The notes beneath the pieces are model-generated. The model did no database searches, was not told where the DNA came from, and worked only from the letters and a program-made list of their open reading frames with translations. From Mucor racemosus (taxonomy: Eukaryota; Mucoromycota; Mucoromycetes; Mucorales; Mucoraceae), in assembly GCA_027405735.1 (NCBI GenBank), contig JAPEHQ010000014.1, positions 496,001-560,000 of the forward strand: a stretch of 64,000 bases of DNA, in the 5' to 3' direction. Each line of letters opens with the position of its first letter. Positions within the stretch are counted from its first letter, which is position 1. This document shows, in pieces, positions 45,721-57,818 of this stretch. A program made the translations under genes and the position numbers.

Positions 45721-47494
45721 ATGTCTGCTCAATTAGTACTTCGTAGAGTGGTTCCCCTAGCCCAGGAAACTGCTGTTAAAATTGAAAATACACGCCAAAT
45801 TAAAGAGATAGATGAACAAGAAGTCATCAATGCTTTCAAACAAACAAAGAATTCGTACAAACGTACAAGAACTGTAGCTTGTATGCCTTTTCCTATACCT
45901 GCTGAAAAATGTGTTCCTACTATGGCTTCCACAGAGCAGATCGAAAAGTATGAATCTCAGTTTGTTGATGTCTTGACTGGATTTTTAGGAAATCAAACCA
46001 TTGCTGATCTTTTAAGAATCTTCTCTTACTCTGATACCCATATTCCTATTGGTAAAATCAGTTTCTTGCGTAGTTTCTTTCAAAAGATCAGAGATCTCGA
46101 TATAGTAAGTTATAACCCCCTGTTTTAGAATCATAGTTCGTTAAACATCCTTTTTCTTTGTAAGAATTTGGATGTTGCCATCTTATGTAACGATATACAA
46201 TCTGAAAACCGTTTATTTTGGTTCCTCGAGCTCATAAAAGTCAACTGTGCTCCATTTGCAACACTTCCAGCAAGAAGAAATACATTTGGTGTCTGTGTAA
46301 AAATCAGAAGATCAGATAAACCTGTAAGTCTAATTTAGGGATCTGCGAATAATGAATGATAATTCATTCTTTTACGATCATTAGGTGCATCCAATCAAAG
46401 AAGGAAATGAAGTTGATATTGTTATGGTGTACGATTCTGCAATCAATGTGAACAATCGAGTTTTGAGACAATTTAACGGTGTTTTATATGATAATCCTCA
46501 AGTTATTTACATCTCTACTTTAGATTCTGCTGATATCCGTTGTTATAATTCACCTTGTCATGATGAAGCAGAATGGGATACTAGATATAAACACATCACT
46601 ATTGCTCAAAATATCTTTCATCAAACTAATCGTCGTCCAACTTCCGAAAATTTCGTTGATTGGAACAATTATATCGCTGATGAAGTCGCTGAATGGGCTG
46701 CTAAAAAGGAAGATGCTCCATTCAGGTTTTATCGTCCCACTAAAAAGAGTGTGGCTATGAAAGCTTATCGAGGTAATTTTGGTGGCTGTCATCCTATAAG
46801 TTATTCTCCTTCCAAGCCCAAAGTCGTTCCGGTACCCGTAGCCGCGACACCCCAAACTAGTAATGCTATTGTACCAGTTGGAAATGCACCAGTTGGAAAT
46901 GCACTAGTTAAAAAGTCACCAGTAAAGCGAAAGCAAAAGCAAAAGCAAAAGATGAAGGATAAGCAGGCAGATGTTTCCTTTCTTGTTGCTGCTGCCGCTG
47001 CTGCTCCTGGTTCTTTACCACCATCATTTTCTTCTAGTATAACTACTCCTTTGGTACCCACTTCATCAGCTCATGTAACAAATGCTTCTATTAAAAATAA
47101 TGCAGCAAATGTTACAAAGGCTTTTGCAAGTGTTGCCATTGATAGTAATACCAGTAGTAATAATAATAGTAATAGCAATAGACATTCTTTTACAGCTGAC
47201 CCTATTAATACCATTTCTCACCTTCGCACATCTGATACTACTAGCTCCACTAGGGAAACTTCTAGTCCCAAGCGACCTCTTGAAGAGGTAAGTGAATATT
47301 TTGTTTAATGCGTTTATATTTGAATGAATTGATTATTTGTGTAGGAATCAAACGAATCGTCGGCCTCTACATCCCCCGCAAAGAAGGCCAAAAGAAGTGA
47401 TCGTTTTATGCCAGCATTCGACTTTGGTTCTGTTCTTGATGCAGCCATGCAGGAATTTGAGAATCAGTTAAATAGCATCAACACAAACATCTAA
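45721..47494 (+). CDS. HDA1-complex subunit 2/3-like nuclear protein (paralogue 1)
   Basis: Four exons, 45721-46104, 46165-46323, 46385-47287 and 47345-47494, give 531 aa. Residues about 80-290 align with the product of 48760-49858: a helical region ending in SFLRSFFQKIRDLD, then VAILCNDIQSENRLFWFLEL, then VDIVMVYDSAINVNNRVLRQ. This order resembles the helicase-like domain of yeast Hda2/Hda3 (SGK..LL..., LLI..., DLIIAFD...), an inference from pattern only. The C-terminal half is low complexity: VGNAP repeats, a KRKQKQKQKMKDKQ basic stretch, an Ala run, a Ser/Asn run, and a likely nuclear localisation signal PAKKAKRS. A nuclear chromatin role fits but is unproven. Confidence 0.5.
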
Positions 47495-48104
47495 ACTCAT
47501 TCCACTCTCTTAAAAAATGAATTTCTCATCTTAGTATTATCAAATTGATAACTGTATATCATATCATTGCATAAAGTATTAAAATAAAATCTTCTGTATA
47601 TCATTGCTCATGAAAATTCATAAAAATCGAATGTGAAATATCCTTTACTGCTAATTAAAAGTTTGTTTAAACAACAAATAAATGGCAATAAATCAACCAA
47701 TATTTAGTTTTTTTTCACTTGTAAAAGCTTCAATTTTTTGTTTGATATACTTTCTCTAGATATATCTTGTGGATACATGTATTATTGCTCTTGAAAGTAT
47801 AAAATAATCCTTTAAAGGTTGATGGTATACAATGAAATTAAGCTGTTGTCGCTTCTGGTGTTGAAATTTTCGCGTAATTGTAATGCACAGCAGTAATGGA
47901 TCAGAAAGCTTAATTTACTCATCAATTCATCAATTTACTGTTATATCATATATATTGCAAGGGGGATTTTTATTGATTGAGTATTAGAGGGGCAGTAATT
48001 TGTCAAATATACTGTTATTAGTTATATATCATAGTGGTATTATATATCATTTGTAATTTTTATGCAAAATACCCTAAACTATGATTCAGATGCAATAAAA
48101 CGAT
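47495..48104. other. Intergenic, convergent 3' region
   Basis: About 600 bp between the convergent HDA-like gene and the small hypothetical gene. Contains AATAAA-like signals near 47580. No gene seen. Confidence 0.35.
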
Positions 48105-48488
48105 TTACTGAGGTTTGTCATCGCTTTCATTAGAGGAATAGCCGCTATCTGATTCTCTTTTTTCTTTATCCATACGCTTTTTATCAGGGATAATAATACC
48201 TAAAGCACCACGAGTGGGGTTATAGAGATCGCTTTGAATGGAACTCATACCAATAGCAGCCTTGTATTGATTTTGGTCTTTGATGCTATAGTTGAAGCAT
48301 GAGCCCATACGAGTAGAAGGAATAACGATAGAGTCGATGTAGATACCCAATGGTCGGACCAAGGCTTCAGCAGACTCGATAAATCCACGGTATTCGAGCT
48401 CAGGGTTATAGGCTATACGTACCTCTCTGCTTAAACCTGCGACATCAACTTGAAGACGCCAGTAGTTTGTTTGTAATGGACCTCTCAT
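48105..48488 (-). CDS. Small hypothetical protein, 127 aa
   Basis: A single-exon frame whose balanced composition (YWRLQVDVAGLSREVRIAYN, then RPLGIYIDSIVIPSTRMGS) looks like a real protein. I do not recognise the family. The C-terminus is charged and ends with ESDSGYSSNESDDKPQ. DSGYSS fits the DSGxxS phosphodegron pattern and is surrounded by potential casein-kinase-2 sites. An upstream exon cannot be excluded, as the frame begins at the first ATG available. It is followed upstream by the second HDA-like gene in the same direction. Confidence 0.55.
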   Translation of the reverse strand: MRGPLQTNYWRLQVDVAGLSREVRIAYNPELEYRGFIESAEALVRPLGIYIDSIVIPSTRMGSCFNYSIKDQNQYKAAIGMSSIQSDLYNPTRGALGIIIPDKKRMDKEKRESDSGYSSNESDDKPQ

Positions 48489-48759
48489 AGAAGTACATGA
48501 GTTATAATATGTGTGACATATGCTTTAAGGTTTTTGTTTTGTTTTTATAAAGAAACAGAAAGAGAAAGAAAGAGATTTGAATGTCTATCGAGGCTGTATT
48601 TATACCAAAATGTCAATGATATAATATATACAATTTTCATGCAAAATAACCAAAAAAATATAATAAATTACTGTGAGAAATTAACAATAAGTTTCAAATA
48701 GAAACAATGGAAGTAGCAGATATTTTATTTACGGATATATGTTGTATACAATTGGAATA

Positions 48760-49858
48760 TTAGTTTCGAGGCGGAAGAAAGTATTTTGAAGGCACATCTT
48801 GGGGAAATGATAAAGCTCTGAACTGGTAATCGTTGCCTTGACTAGAAAGAAACCAATTTATTACATGCAATGCAATACTGTCATTCCATAATATGAACTC
48901 TTCGTTTGTGTATGTATCACTTTCTCTATTGAGTAAATGTAGAAGGTCTAGCCTATCGCTCTTGATTATGACATCTGGTTGAACTGTATCACGGTCAATG
49001 TGTTTTCGTTTGGCGTATTGAGCGCAGAAATTTCTGAAATGGAGTTCAGGTGTTCCAAATGTACACAGATGCAGGATGATTGGATTGCAATCGAATGGTA
49101 AACTCACAAACACACGAGCAAAGTTTACGCCAACAATATCAGCATCGTATATCAGAACAAGGTCAGTATGAGCAGCATCACGTGTTTTCATATTCTGATT
49201 TGTCTAGATGAAAAATTGGATATTAGTAAAAATGGGTTAGAAAAATTACCTGTATACTAATATAATTTACTTTCACATGGACAGTGACCCCACCAATAAA
49301 GTAACCAATACCATGCCCTTCCAAAGAAACATTTTCTATACGAACAATTTGAGAAGATATGTAATAACTTAATACTTTTACCAGAGCTAATTCAACATCA
49401 GGACGTGTAGTAACGATGCTAATCATGGTATATCCCTATTAAAAAAGAAGAAGAAAAAAATATTAATGCACACTATCCCAAACCTCAACAAAAATTCCAA
49501 TCAAATCCTTCGGCTGAACTTGTTATATATATATTATATTGGTTCATTTTGATTCATGATTGTAGCTTACTAGTTTACGATTCTCTAATATCCTTAGAAA
49601 CTCCAAAACAAAATACATCTTACCGCTCAAACATTCCATTTCAAGACTCATATTTACATTACGAGAATCCAAGATACCAGAGGCAAGCCTATCGAGTTCC
49701 GAATGCATAGCATCTGCTTTCATAGCTCGAAGTTTTCCGCTTTTTGGTATCGCTTCTTGATATCTCTTTTCAATGTTAAAAGTCTGTTGGAATGAAGGGC
49801 ATATAGGAATGCAATTGAGTGGAACTTTTTTAGCGTCAAGAAAAGGTACACTTTCCAT
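48760..49858 (-). CDS. HDA1-complex subunit 2/3-like protein (paralogue 2)
   Basis: Three exons, 49571-49858, 49250-49435 and 48760-49203, give 305 aa. The pattern SGKMYFVLEFLRILENRKLG, followed by IVTTRPDVELALVKVL, then TVHVKVNYISIQ and DLVLIYDADIVG, parallels the paralogue at 45721-47494 and resembles the helicase-like fold of Hda2/Hda3, subunits of the class II histone deacetylase complex. It lacks the long low-complexity tail of its neighbour. An upstream in-frame ATG at 49879 would add seven residues. Both introns are GT-AG; the second is only 46 nt. The paralogue is about 1.3 kb away in the opposite orientation, suggesting an old local duplication with strong divergence. Confidence 0.5.
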
Positions 49859-50934
49859 TGTCGTTACAAGGTAAAGCAAAAGACGAGAAAGCTTTGATAG
49901 AGAAGCTGCAAAACTGCTACGTGACCGAGTCTTTTAACGAAGCTTGAACCTAACCTTTTGACCCAATCAAGAAAGATGAAATCAGGGGTAAAATGCTTTC
50001 TAATTTATCTTTTTTTTCAGTTATCAAATCTTGGTTATTAAGAAAATTACATGAGCCGTTCTTTTATGAATTTACAGGTTAAAAAATTGATATATTTTCC
50101 ATCTAAATGATGCTGAACCACCAAAATTGGCTAATTTCAGCAGTTCAAATGGCTAAATTTGTTATTTTTTGACCATTTCCAGGGCTCAAAATTATGCCAA
50201 ACGATTGCTATCGTTCCGTAGATTCATTCTGATGCAAATTTGTTGAATTTTAAAGACATTTTTTTTCAACTCAATTTTTCCTTATGATACCTCATCCAAA
50301 ATCCCAATTTTGACAAATTTCAATTTTTGAGCCGAAAAATGAGACTTTTTATTAAGATATGTATCAGAGACATTTGCCCCAAATAATAATCTTTACATTG
50401 TGGTGGCATTAAATTCAGAGTCTGCAAGCCAATTTTTTTGAGTTTTTCTAGAAAAACTGAAATCTTACATTATCACTACTACCCATAAATTTTGTAACAA
50501 AAGTATAAAAACAAAAATTACCATCGTATTGAGCAATTTCGATTCTATGTTCCTCATTAATACATATTTGGGTTTTAATTATGCAGTTTTGGTTGTGAAA
50601 ATTTTTTAAAGATCTAAAATTTTCTAAAAATGGCAAAATAGAATGAAAATGAACCTGGTTGTCAGTTTTGATTTCAATTCCCGCTAGCACTAAATTTTGG
50701 GAGAAATGGTGAATTTATGCAATCAAGTGCATAGTAAGTTGGATTAGTGTTTTAAGAGTTCCAGATATAACTCTATATTTTGTATCAATAGATCAATTTT
50801 TTTAAAAATCAACCAAGATGAGATATGAAAATCACGATAAACAGGTTGCATATAAACATAATAATGCTTTGCAGGTCGTTTTATCTTTCAATAAATTACA
50901 TCTAGTAAAAAAGAAATACAATTATATACATTTA
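49859..50934. other. Gene-free AT-rich region
   Basis: About 1.1 kb without a supported gene. The middle (50040-50780) has repeated poly-T and AATTTT-rich motifs similar in style to 43140-43380 and 57240-57600, probably fragments of the same kind of decayed dispersed repeat. I could not align them reliably. Confidence 0.35.
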
Positions 50935-52383
50935 TTACAGATTTACTGTTGGAGAATTTGTTATTGATTCTTCCAAGTGAGAGATCTGTTGCTCTCGCTT
51001 TTGGTTGTTGGGCGCTATAAGCCCACTTTCAATAGAGCTAATGTCTGTAAAATCGTCCTCCATTCCACTATCACTGCTGTTATTTGACAAGGTCTGTCCA
51101 TCTTCAATAACAATGCTAGATAGCTCAATATCTTCTTCTGCATTGATTGTTTCTGAATCGATTGCTGTATTTTCTCCATCATCTGATATATTAATGTGAT
51201 GTTTTGCAACGGCATCTTGATAAACTTGCATCACACTCTCCATTGCACCCCACCATGTATATGAATTTGATAATTCAATGCCTTTTTGTCCCATATCTTT
51301 CCTTAATTTCAAATCTTCAATCAGCTTTGTCAACAATATGCCATACTCTTTGATCTGCTTTGGTCTCGACATACCCGTAGTGTCTAATAAAAATCCAGAT
51401 TTCTTATCTTGAACCAAATCTTTAACGCCCTCTGCCAATAATCCAACTACTGGTAAACCTGAAGCCATTGATTCCAATACTACTTGCCCGAAAGTTTCTG
51501 TAAATGATGGGAAAGCGAAAATATCTGCAGACGCATATGAAGTAGCGAGATCGATTCCTTGCAAGTAGCCTGCAAAAGTAACAGGTGTCTGTGATATACT
51601 ACAATCTTCTTGAATATGGTGAAATGCGGGACCATGACCCACAATAACTAAATGACATTTTGTGTGATCCATTTTTTTATAACTTTCCAACACCAAACCT
51701 AAATTCTTTTCATATGAAACTCTTCCTACATACAATATAACGATTTTGTTTTCTATGATAGCAGCTGCATTAACCTCCGCCGCCACATCTCCAGTTGTCA
51801 GCCATTGAGCCCTAAGCTCATCAGATCTCTGTTGAGGCGAGAATAGCGCTGTATCAATTCCGCGTGGCCAGATTCGAAGATTTTTGAATCGTTTTGTATG
51901 CAAGATATGCCGTGTAGATTCAGATGGACATACGGTATAATCACATTGAGAATGACAATATCTATTCCAACTCCACATAAGACTAGCAAATAATCCCCAA
52001 CCAAATTGGGTACAATAAGTGCCAAGATTTGTATGATAAGAAGCAACTATAGGGGGTTTCTTATTTTTGAACCGAAATATAGCAAGAAAAGCAGCACAAA
52101 TGTAAACAGGATCAACTAAATGTACAACATGTGGATCAAAATCTAGTAATATTTTGGTAAAAGCAGGTCTCCATATATTTAATTTGAGTTCGGGATAAGG
52201 GAAAAAGGGAAAACCAGCAGTGCCATATAGTTTTGCACCGGCATAAACATCCATGCCACTTTCCGGCCCAAATAAAATTACTTTGTGGCCTGTGGCTTGA
52301 AGGTGTTCTAAAAGCCTTGTCAATGTACGCGTAACACCATCAACTTTTGGTAAGAAATTTTCCGTAATGATGGCAATACGCAT
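50935..52383 (-). CDS. GT4-family glycosyltransferase (GT-B fold, SQD2-like)
   Basis: An intronless 482-aa protein, unlike most genes here. Retaining nucleotide-sugar glycosyltransferase: N-terminal domain starting MRIAIITENFLPKVDGVTR with the typical glycine-rich acceptor loop, GIDTALFSP at 176-183, RVSYEKNLGLVLE at 221-233, and the donor-site EX7E motif with E296 and E304 in FTETFGQVVLESMASGLPVV. Overall it looks closest to the plant/bacterial subgroup that makes glycolipids (SQD2 sulfolipid synthase, bacterial mannosyltransferases). The true acceptor is unknown. The last 90 residues are acidic and Ser-rich and not part of the fold. A weakly hydrophobic patch at 95-104 may support membrane contact. 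Confidence 0.85.
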   Translation of the reverse strand: MRIAIITENFLPKVDGVTRTLTRLLEHLQATGHKVILFGPESGMDVYAGAKLYGTAGFPFFPYPELKLNIWRPAFTKILLDFDPHVVHLVDPVYICAAFLAIFRFKNKKPPIVASYHTNLGTYCTQFGWGLFASLMWSWNRYCHSQCDYTVCPSESTRHILHTKRFKNLRIWPRGIDTALFSPQQRSDELRAQWLTTGDVAAEVNAAAIIENKIVILYVGRVSYEKNLGLVLESYKKMDHTKCHLVIVGHGPAFHHIQEDCSISQTPVTFAGYLQGIDLATSYASADIFAFPSFTETFGQVVLESMASGLPVVGLLAEGVKDLVQDKKSGFLLDTTGMSRPKQIKEYGILLTKLIEDLKLRKDMGQKGIELSNSYTWWGAMESVMQVYQDAVAKHHINISDDGENTAIDSETINAEEDIELSSIVIEDGQTLSNNSSDSGMEDDFTDISSIESGLIAPNNQKREQQISHLEESITNSPTVNL

Positions 52384-53350
52384 GGTTTAGCCCAAATTAA
52401 GAAAAGTTTGTGTAATGTTATCGAAAGAAAGAACGAAAATTCTCGGTTAAAATGAAAGCGCAATCACCCTTTTAAGCCAGATTTTACCAGGGAATGGCGC
52501 TTTAATTTGTTTTGGTTTCTATCAGATATAATAAAAAAAAAAAAAAAAAAAAAACCTAGAAATTGAAAGTTTCCTATAGTTTACTGTAACAAAAGTATAT
52601 GTAAATGAATAAAATGCACTAAAAAAGCCATTGTGTGCACAAAAGGTGCTTACAGATCGGTAAAAAAAGAAAATCCAAAAACAAAGATCAGATACCATAA
52701 CTGCTTCTGATTTGATGAAAATGAATGTAATAATGTATGATCCTGTATATTTGTTGTCTTGATCAAACATTGTAATTTATATAAATTGTTTAAATCTATC
52801 CAGGCAATTATTAACCTCCTAAGGCCTATCAACTTGTTTTTATCAATGTTTCAATATAGGGAAATTATTCATTTAAACAATTTTTTTATTTACTATTTGT
52901 ATATGTGTAACAGATCAATCACATTATACTTGTAGCGGACAAGTGGCTCAACTTCCGAGACTTTTTTTTTTTTTTTTTAAGTTGGTTATATGCTTCCAAA
53001 GAATCCTATATGCCAAGACTGTCCAGAAAATAGGAAATAGCTTACGTATTCAATGAACACCGATTTGAAATCATGATATATATATATCTATATACATGAC
53101 GTCAAGTGATCAGTAAACTACTAAGCAATCAAACATGGAATCAATCGAGGCTGAGGAAAAACAAAAAATGTATAGATTTCCAAGCTAATGCGGCAAACGT
53201 ACCTGGTTGTTTTCCATTTATAATAGGTGGTAAAAGAGAAAGCTTTCGGAGTTGATTCAAAATAGTATATAAATATAACACAGGTTTCAACAAAATAGTG
53301 CCTTTCCTTTCCCTTTTTTCATTCAGTTTAAGAATTTTTTAATACTATAA
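52384..53350. promoter_or_regulatory. Divergent intergenic region with CRE-like site
   Basis: About 970 bp between the divergent GT4 and ADAM genes. A perfect TGACGTCA (cAMP-response or ATF/CREB-type site) is at 53097-53104, about 250 bp before the ADAM start. Homopolymer runs are at 52531-52553 (A) and 52964-52979 (T). No gene. Confidence 0.45.
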
Positions 53351-56300
53351 ATGAAATATATTTATAGTCTTTTATCTACAATTTTATTACTTAGTATTGT
53401 GAAATGTAAGTAATAATTTTTTTCCTAGCAATTTGATATAATTTATACTCATAAATCAAACAGGTCACAGTGTGAATAATAAACAATTGCTTTGGGTTGA
53501 ACCAATTTCAACTGTAAAATTAGATATAGCAGCACGTTCTAATAATTTTTACGAAAAAAGAGATATATCACAAAACAACAATTATCAGCCAAACGTTCGC
53601 TCCTTACAATATGATGATTTACTTCGATTATCCGTCAACGCATACAACAAAACACTGTACCTTCATTTGACCCCTAATCTTGACTTATTTCATCCTAATG
53701 CCGTTTTCCATAAAGATGGTATTTCCACAAAAGTAAATCCTGCAGATTTTAGAGTCTATCAAGGTTATGTTATGGACGATATCTATTCTGATCATTGGTG
53801 GATTTCTGGTTTAATAAAAGACAAAAAAGAAATGGAAAATCAACCAGGTGTATTAGGTTGGGCTAGAATTGTAGTCCGAAATGATATAAAGTATATATAA
53901 GAATAGAAATGCAAAAAGAAAAAAAATCAACTAAATCATTGAATAGACATGATTTAGATCATCCTTTATTCGAAGGTGCTTTTACTGTTTATGGAGATAC
54001 TCATCATGTCAAATTAAAAGATAATTATCGATTAACAAAGAGGTCTGACGATGCTGAACTTGTTGATCAAAACGAAACCCATATGATTATGTATCGTGAT
54101 TCTGATACAGTTTTAAAAGAAATGATTTCAGATACACATAGTGGTGGTGAATGTGGCTTTGATAGATTAACTCACGTATCTAAACGTTCATATAACCCTC
54201 TCACACTCGATTATAATACCAACAACAACAATAACTTTGCCGTAAAAAACTCTTACCATGACATTTTCGGCGGTAAAACGCTATCCAAACGAGCCCCAGC
54301 TGGTTGTCCTACATCCCAAAGAGGTAAAAACATATATATAAACAAAAAAGATATTTTTGTATAATAATCTAATTCTATACAATAGTGCTTTATATGGGTG
54401 CTGCTGCAGATTGTACCTATGTGAAATATTATCAATCAGCAGATAACGCTCGTATGCAAATTATCAATGATTGGAATTCCGTTAGTTCGGTTTATTCATC
54501 TACATTTAATGTTGGCATTGGATTAATTAACATTACTATAATGGATTCTTCTTGTCCTGCTACTGCGGATACATCTATAAACTGGAATCAAGCTTGTTCA
54601 ACCAGCTATTCAATTTCATCTAGATTAAGTGATTTTAGTCAATGGAGAGGACGTATTGGTGATGATGGTGCTGGTTTATGGCATTTAATGACAAATTGCG
54701 CGTATGTATAACACCATAATTAAACCGAAATGTTCACTAATAGTATCATATAGTACCGGTGCTGAAGTAGGTATTGCTTGGATGAGTCAAGTTTGTAATA
54801 CAGGTTCAGTCAGATCAGGTTCAAGTGGTGAATATACATCTGGTACAGGTGTTTCATCTATCAGTAAGTTATTCTTTATATATCTTAAGAAATGATGTAT
54901 TGATTGAATTATGATAGTTCGTGATGAATGGAAGGTTGTCGCTCATGAAATTGGACATGGTTTTGGTAATTTGATTTAATGTTACACATTTACGGCTGTT
55001 CTAATCAAGGTTTTCTTGTATATTTATATTTAGGTGCTATTCATGATTGTACTTCCCAAAATTGTCCATGTTCAGGATCAAGTTGTGGATGTTGTCCATA
55101 TAGTTCATCCCAATGTGATGCAGGAGGAAAATATTTCATGAATCCAACTAGTAATGCTTCTTCAGATGCATTTAGTCCTTGTAGTATTTCTACTATTTGT
55201 TCAGCAATGTCTGATTTTACTAGTTGTTTAGAAGGTAAGCTTCATTTATTATTATTACTTTTTTTTCTTTGCTTGATTGTTGATTTCATCATGTATAGCT
55301 CCTGGTTCAAGAAATACTACTTCATTACAGCAATGTGGTAACGGTATTAAAGAAACTGGTGAAGATTGTGATACAGGCGGACAAGACAGTGATTGTTGTG
55401 ATCCCACAACTTGTAAATTTAAAACGGGTGCTGTATGCGAGTAAGTTGATTTTAAATTAAGTCCCTCCCTATCGAACGATATATATGCTTACCTCCTATA
55501 TTTTAGCGATTTTAATGATCTTTGTTGTAATAATTGTCAAGTTAGACCTGCTAACTATACTTGTCGTGCTGCATCAACAGAATGTGATGTTGCTGAAGTT
55601 TGTTCTGGAACTTCTGGTGATTGCCCTGAAGATAAATATAAAGATGATCTTACTAGCTGTGGAACTGGTTTACAATGCGCTTCAGGTCAATGTACTTCTC
55701 GTACTGCTCAATGTGTTTCCCGAGGTTCTAGTATGAATATCACAAGAGCATGCGGTTCTGATAGCAGTTGCTCTGTCATTTGTCAAGCACCTGGTTCAGC
55801 ATTAAGTTGTTACCATTTCCCAGGTTATTTTGTTGATGGCACTCCCTGTGGTGTTGGTGGTACTTGTAAATCAGGTTCCTGTGATAATAGTAACTTTGGT
55901 AACAATGCCGCAAATTGGATCAATAGTCATTTACAAATCGTTATTCCCGTTGCCATTGTAGTTGGTTTGTTATTACTCTTTTGTTTATTCCGTTGTTGCT
56001 GTTATGATGGTGGTAGAGGTTATAATAATATTGGAAAAACTACAACTTACATTATTCCAGGACAACAACAACAACAATATCCTGCTCAATATAATAATAC
56101 ACAACCACCTTATTATCCTCCTCCTCCTAGTGGACAACAACCTTATTATGCTCCCAATTCAGGTTGGGTTGACCCAGCATTGTACAATGGTAATGGTCGA
56201 GGTGGAAATTACAGCCCTCAACAACCTCTTCCTGTTTATACTCAAAATGATGGTCATCCTAATACATACGAATTAAATAATGCAAATCAATGGCAAAATA

Positions 56301-56467
56301 ATAATCGTGGTATGGCAAGCCCTCCTATTCCTAATTCTCCAACACCAGGTTATCAACAAATGCCATCTGCCTCACCAGCACCTGTAAATTCTCCTCCTCT
56401 CGGTGCACCTACTCCTCCAGCTCATAATAACGGTGATGCAAGACCATATCGTGAAGGAGTCATTTAA
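53351..56467 (+). CDS. ADAM-type membrane metalloprotease-disintegrin
   Basis: Type I membrane zinc protease predicted to shed surface proteins. Nine exons: 53351-53405, 53464-53890, 53947-54323, 54386-54701, 54754-54863, 54918-54965, 55034-55234, 55299-55440 and 55507-56467, giving 878 aa. Exon 1 encodes a signal peptide (MKYIYSLLSTILLLSIVKCH). A prodomain is followed by the reprolysin domain from about residue 275. The zinc site is HEIGHGFGAIHDC: His438, His442 and His448 with catalytic Glu439. A Cys-rich disintegrin domain follows (CGNGIKETGEDCDTGG to about 600), then a Cys-rich region. One transmembrane helix lies at about 701-720, and the 155-residue cytosolic tail is rich in Pro, Gln, Asn and Tyr with PPPP motifs that may bind SH3 or WW domains. 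The third exon boundary uses the acceptor at 53946, which restores the prodomain. Confidence 0.92.
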
Positions 56468-57818
56468 ATTCTTACTTGTGTATAGATTCATTTCAACTTT
56501 TTGTACATTTTGTATACACTTTAGCGCTGTATACTTTTTGTTTTATGTATTTTTAGCTTATTTATTATACAATATTCCCTCACTCTTATAAAAAAAAAGA
56601 TCGACTATTACAATACATTATACATAGAGCTCACCCAAATGTTTTATTCATAATAAAAATATGTTTTACAATAGTTCGATAAGCAAAAGTCAATATATAC
56701 GTAAACTCTGTGCAAAAATGGCGTTAGTAGGTAAAAAATTACGAAAAATCTCTATTATTTTATGCGATTCAAAATAAAGACATCACATGCTATAATAAAT
56801 TGTGAGTGTATTAATTACAATTGCTGAATGATGATGATAACTCCTTAAACCCCTAAATTCTGCACTTACGAGTCGAAGAATAGGGTTCCTGGGATTGATT
56901 TTGTTAAATTCGCTGAAAATGTCCACTTTTAAAGGATTATTTCATCAGTTTATTGCAAGATAAAACGCAGCAAACGTTATTTTTAAATACTGTATAATTT
57001 ATAATATATTCTAGTATTTTTTTTTCCGGATTTCAAATCAATAAAATTAACGATATCCTCGTATTTAGAAGATGTATGCATTGACTTTCAACTGGCACCG
57101 GATGGTTCAAACCCATAGACGGTAACACGAAAGTCGAGTTGAGATAATCAAATGCTACCATCAGGAAGTTTAGAGATAAATGCATGCCATTAAATAAACA
57201 AAGGTGCTGTAAATATTGTTGTTTGCAAGAAATAAGCAATGAAATATTTTTATTTTGTCAAAAATCGATCAAAGCAGCACTTTAAAAGGTTCATGGAGAG
57301 GCTTACAAGCATTTCATAATGCACTAAATCACTCCAAACAATTTACCATATTCAAAAAATACTATCTAGATCAAACTGGTACTCTTTTTTAGTGTGAAAA
57401 ATTTCAAAAATTTTGAGCGAGGTATCATATGGAAAAGACGGCAATTTTAAAAAAATCTAATTTTTAGCCCGAAAAATGAAGGTTTCTGTTACAGTAAATA
57501 CTAGTAGAACCTAACCGTAGAAGCTCATTCGTGTAATCGGCAGTTACTGATTTGATATTATACATAGAAAAATTGACTTTTTCCAAAAAAAAAAAAAACC
57601 GTTATTTTCATTAATCTTGAATGGCGCCTGATTTTTTGACAAAAATATTTTCGTTTTAGGTATCTTAATATTTAGCGTACAAAATACTAAATACTTTAAT
57701 TAGTTAAGTATTATGTTGCGTCCAAAAGTCTGTGTATACTCCTTGGTTACAGTTATGATACAGCATGATATGATAAGCTATACATTGCTGTGTATTAGCT
57801 ATAAAGTTCAGTTTATAC
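56468..57818. other. Gene-free region
   Basis: ADAM 3' region, then AT-rich sequence with no gene. At 57714-57818 there is a clear but diverged match to 21900-22010 in the centre of the composite element (shared TCCTTGGTTA, TACATTG-TGTGTAT and GTTTATACA), so an old copy of that repeat is present and is interrupted by the fold-back element. Confidence 0.4.

Noticed and set aside
46550..47061. Antisense and alternative-frame open stretches over the HDA-like gene
   Set aside because: Shadows of the Ala- and Lys-rich coding sequence, without domains.
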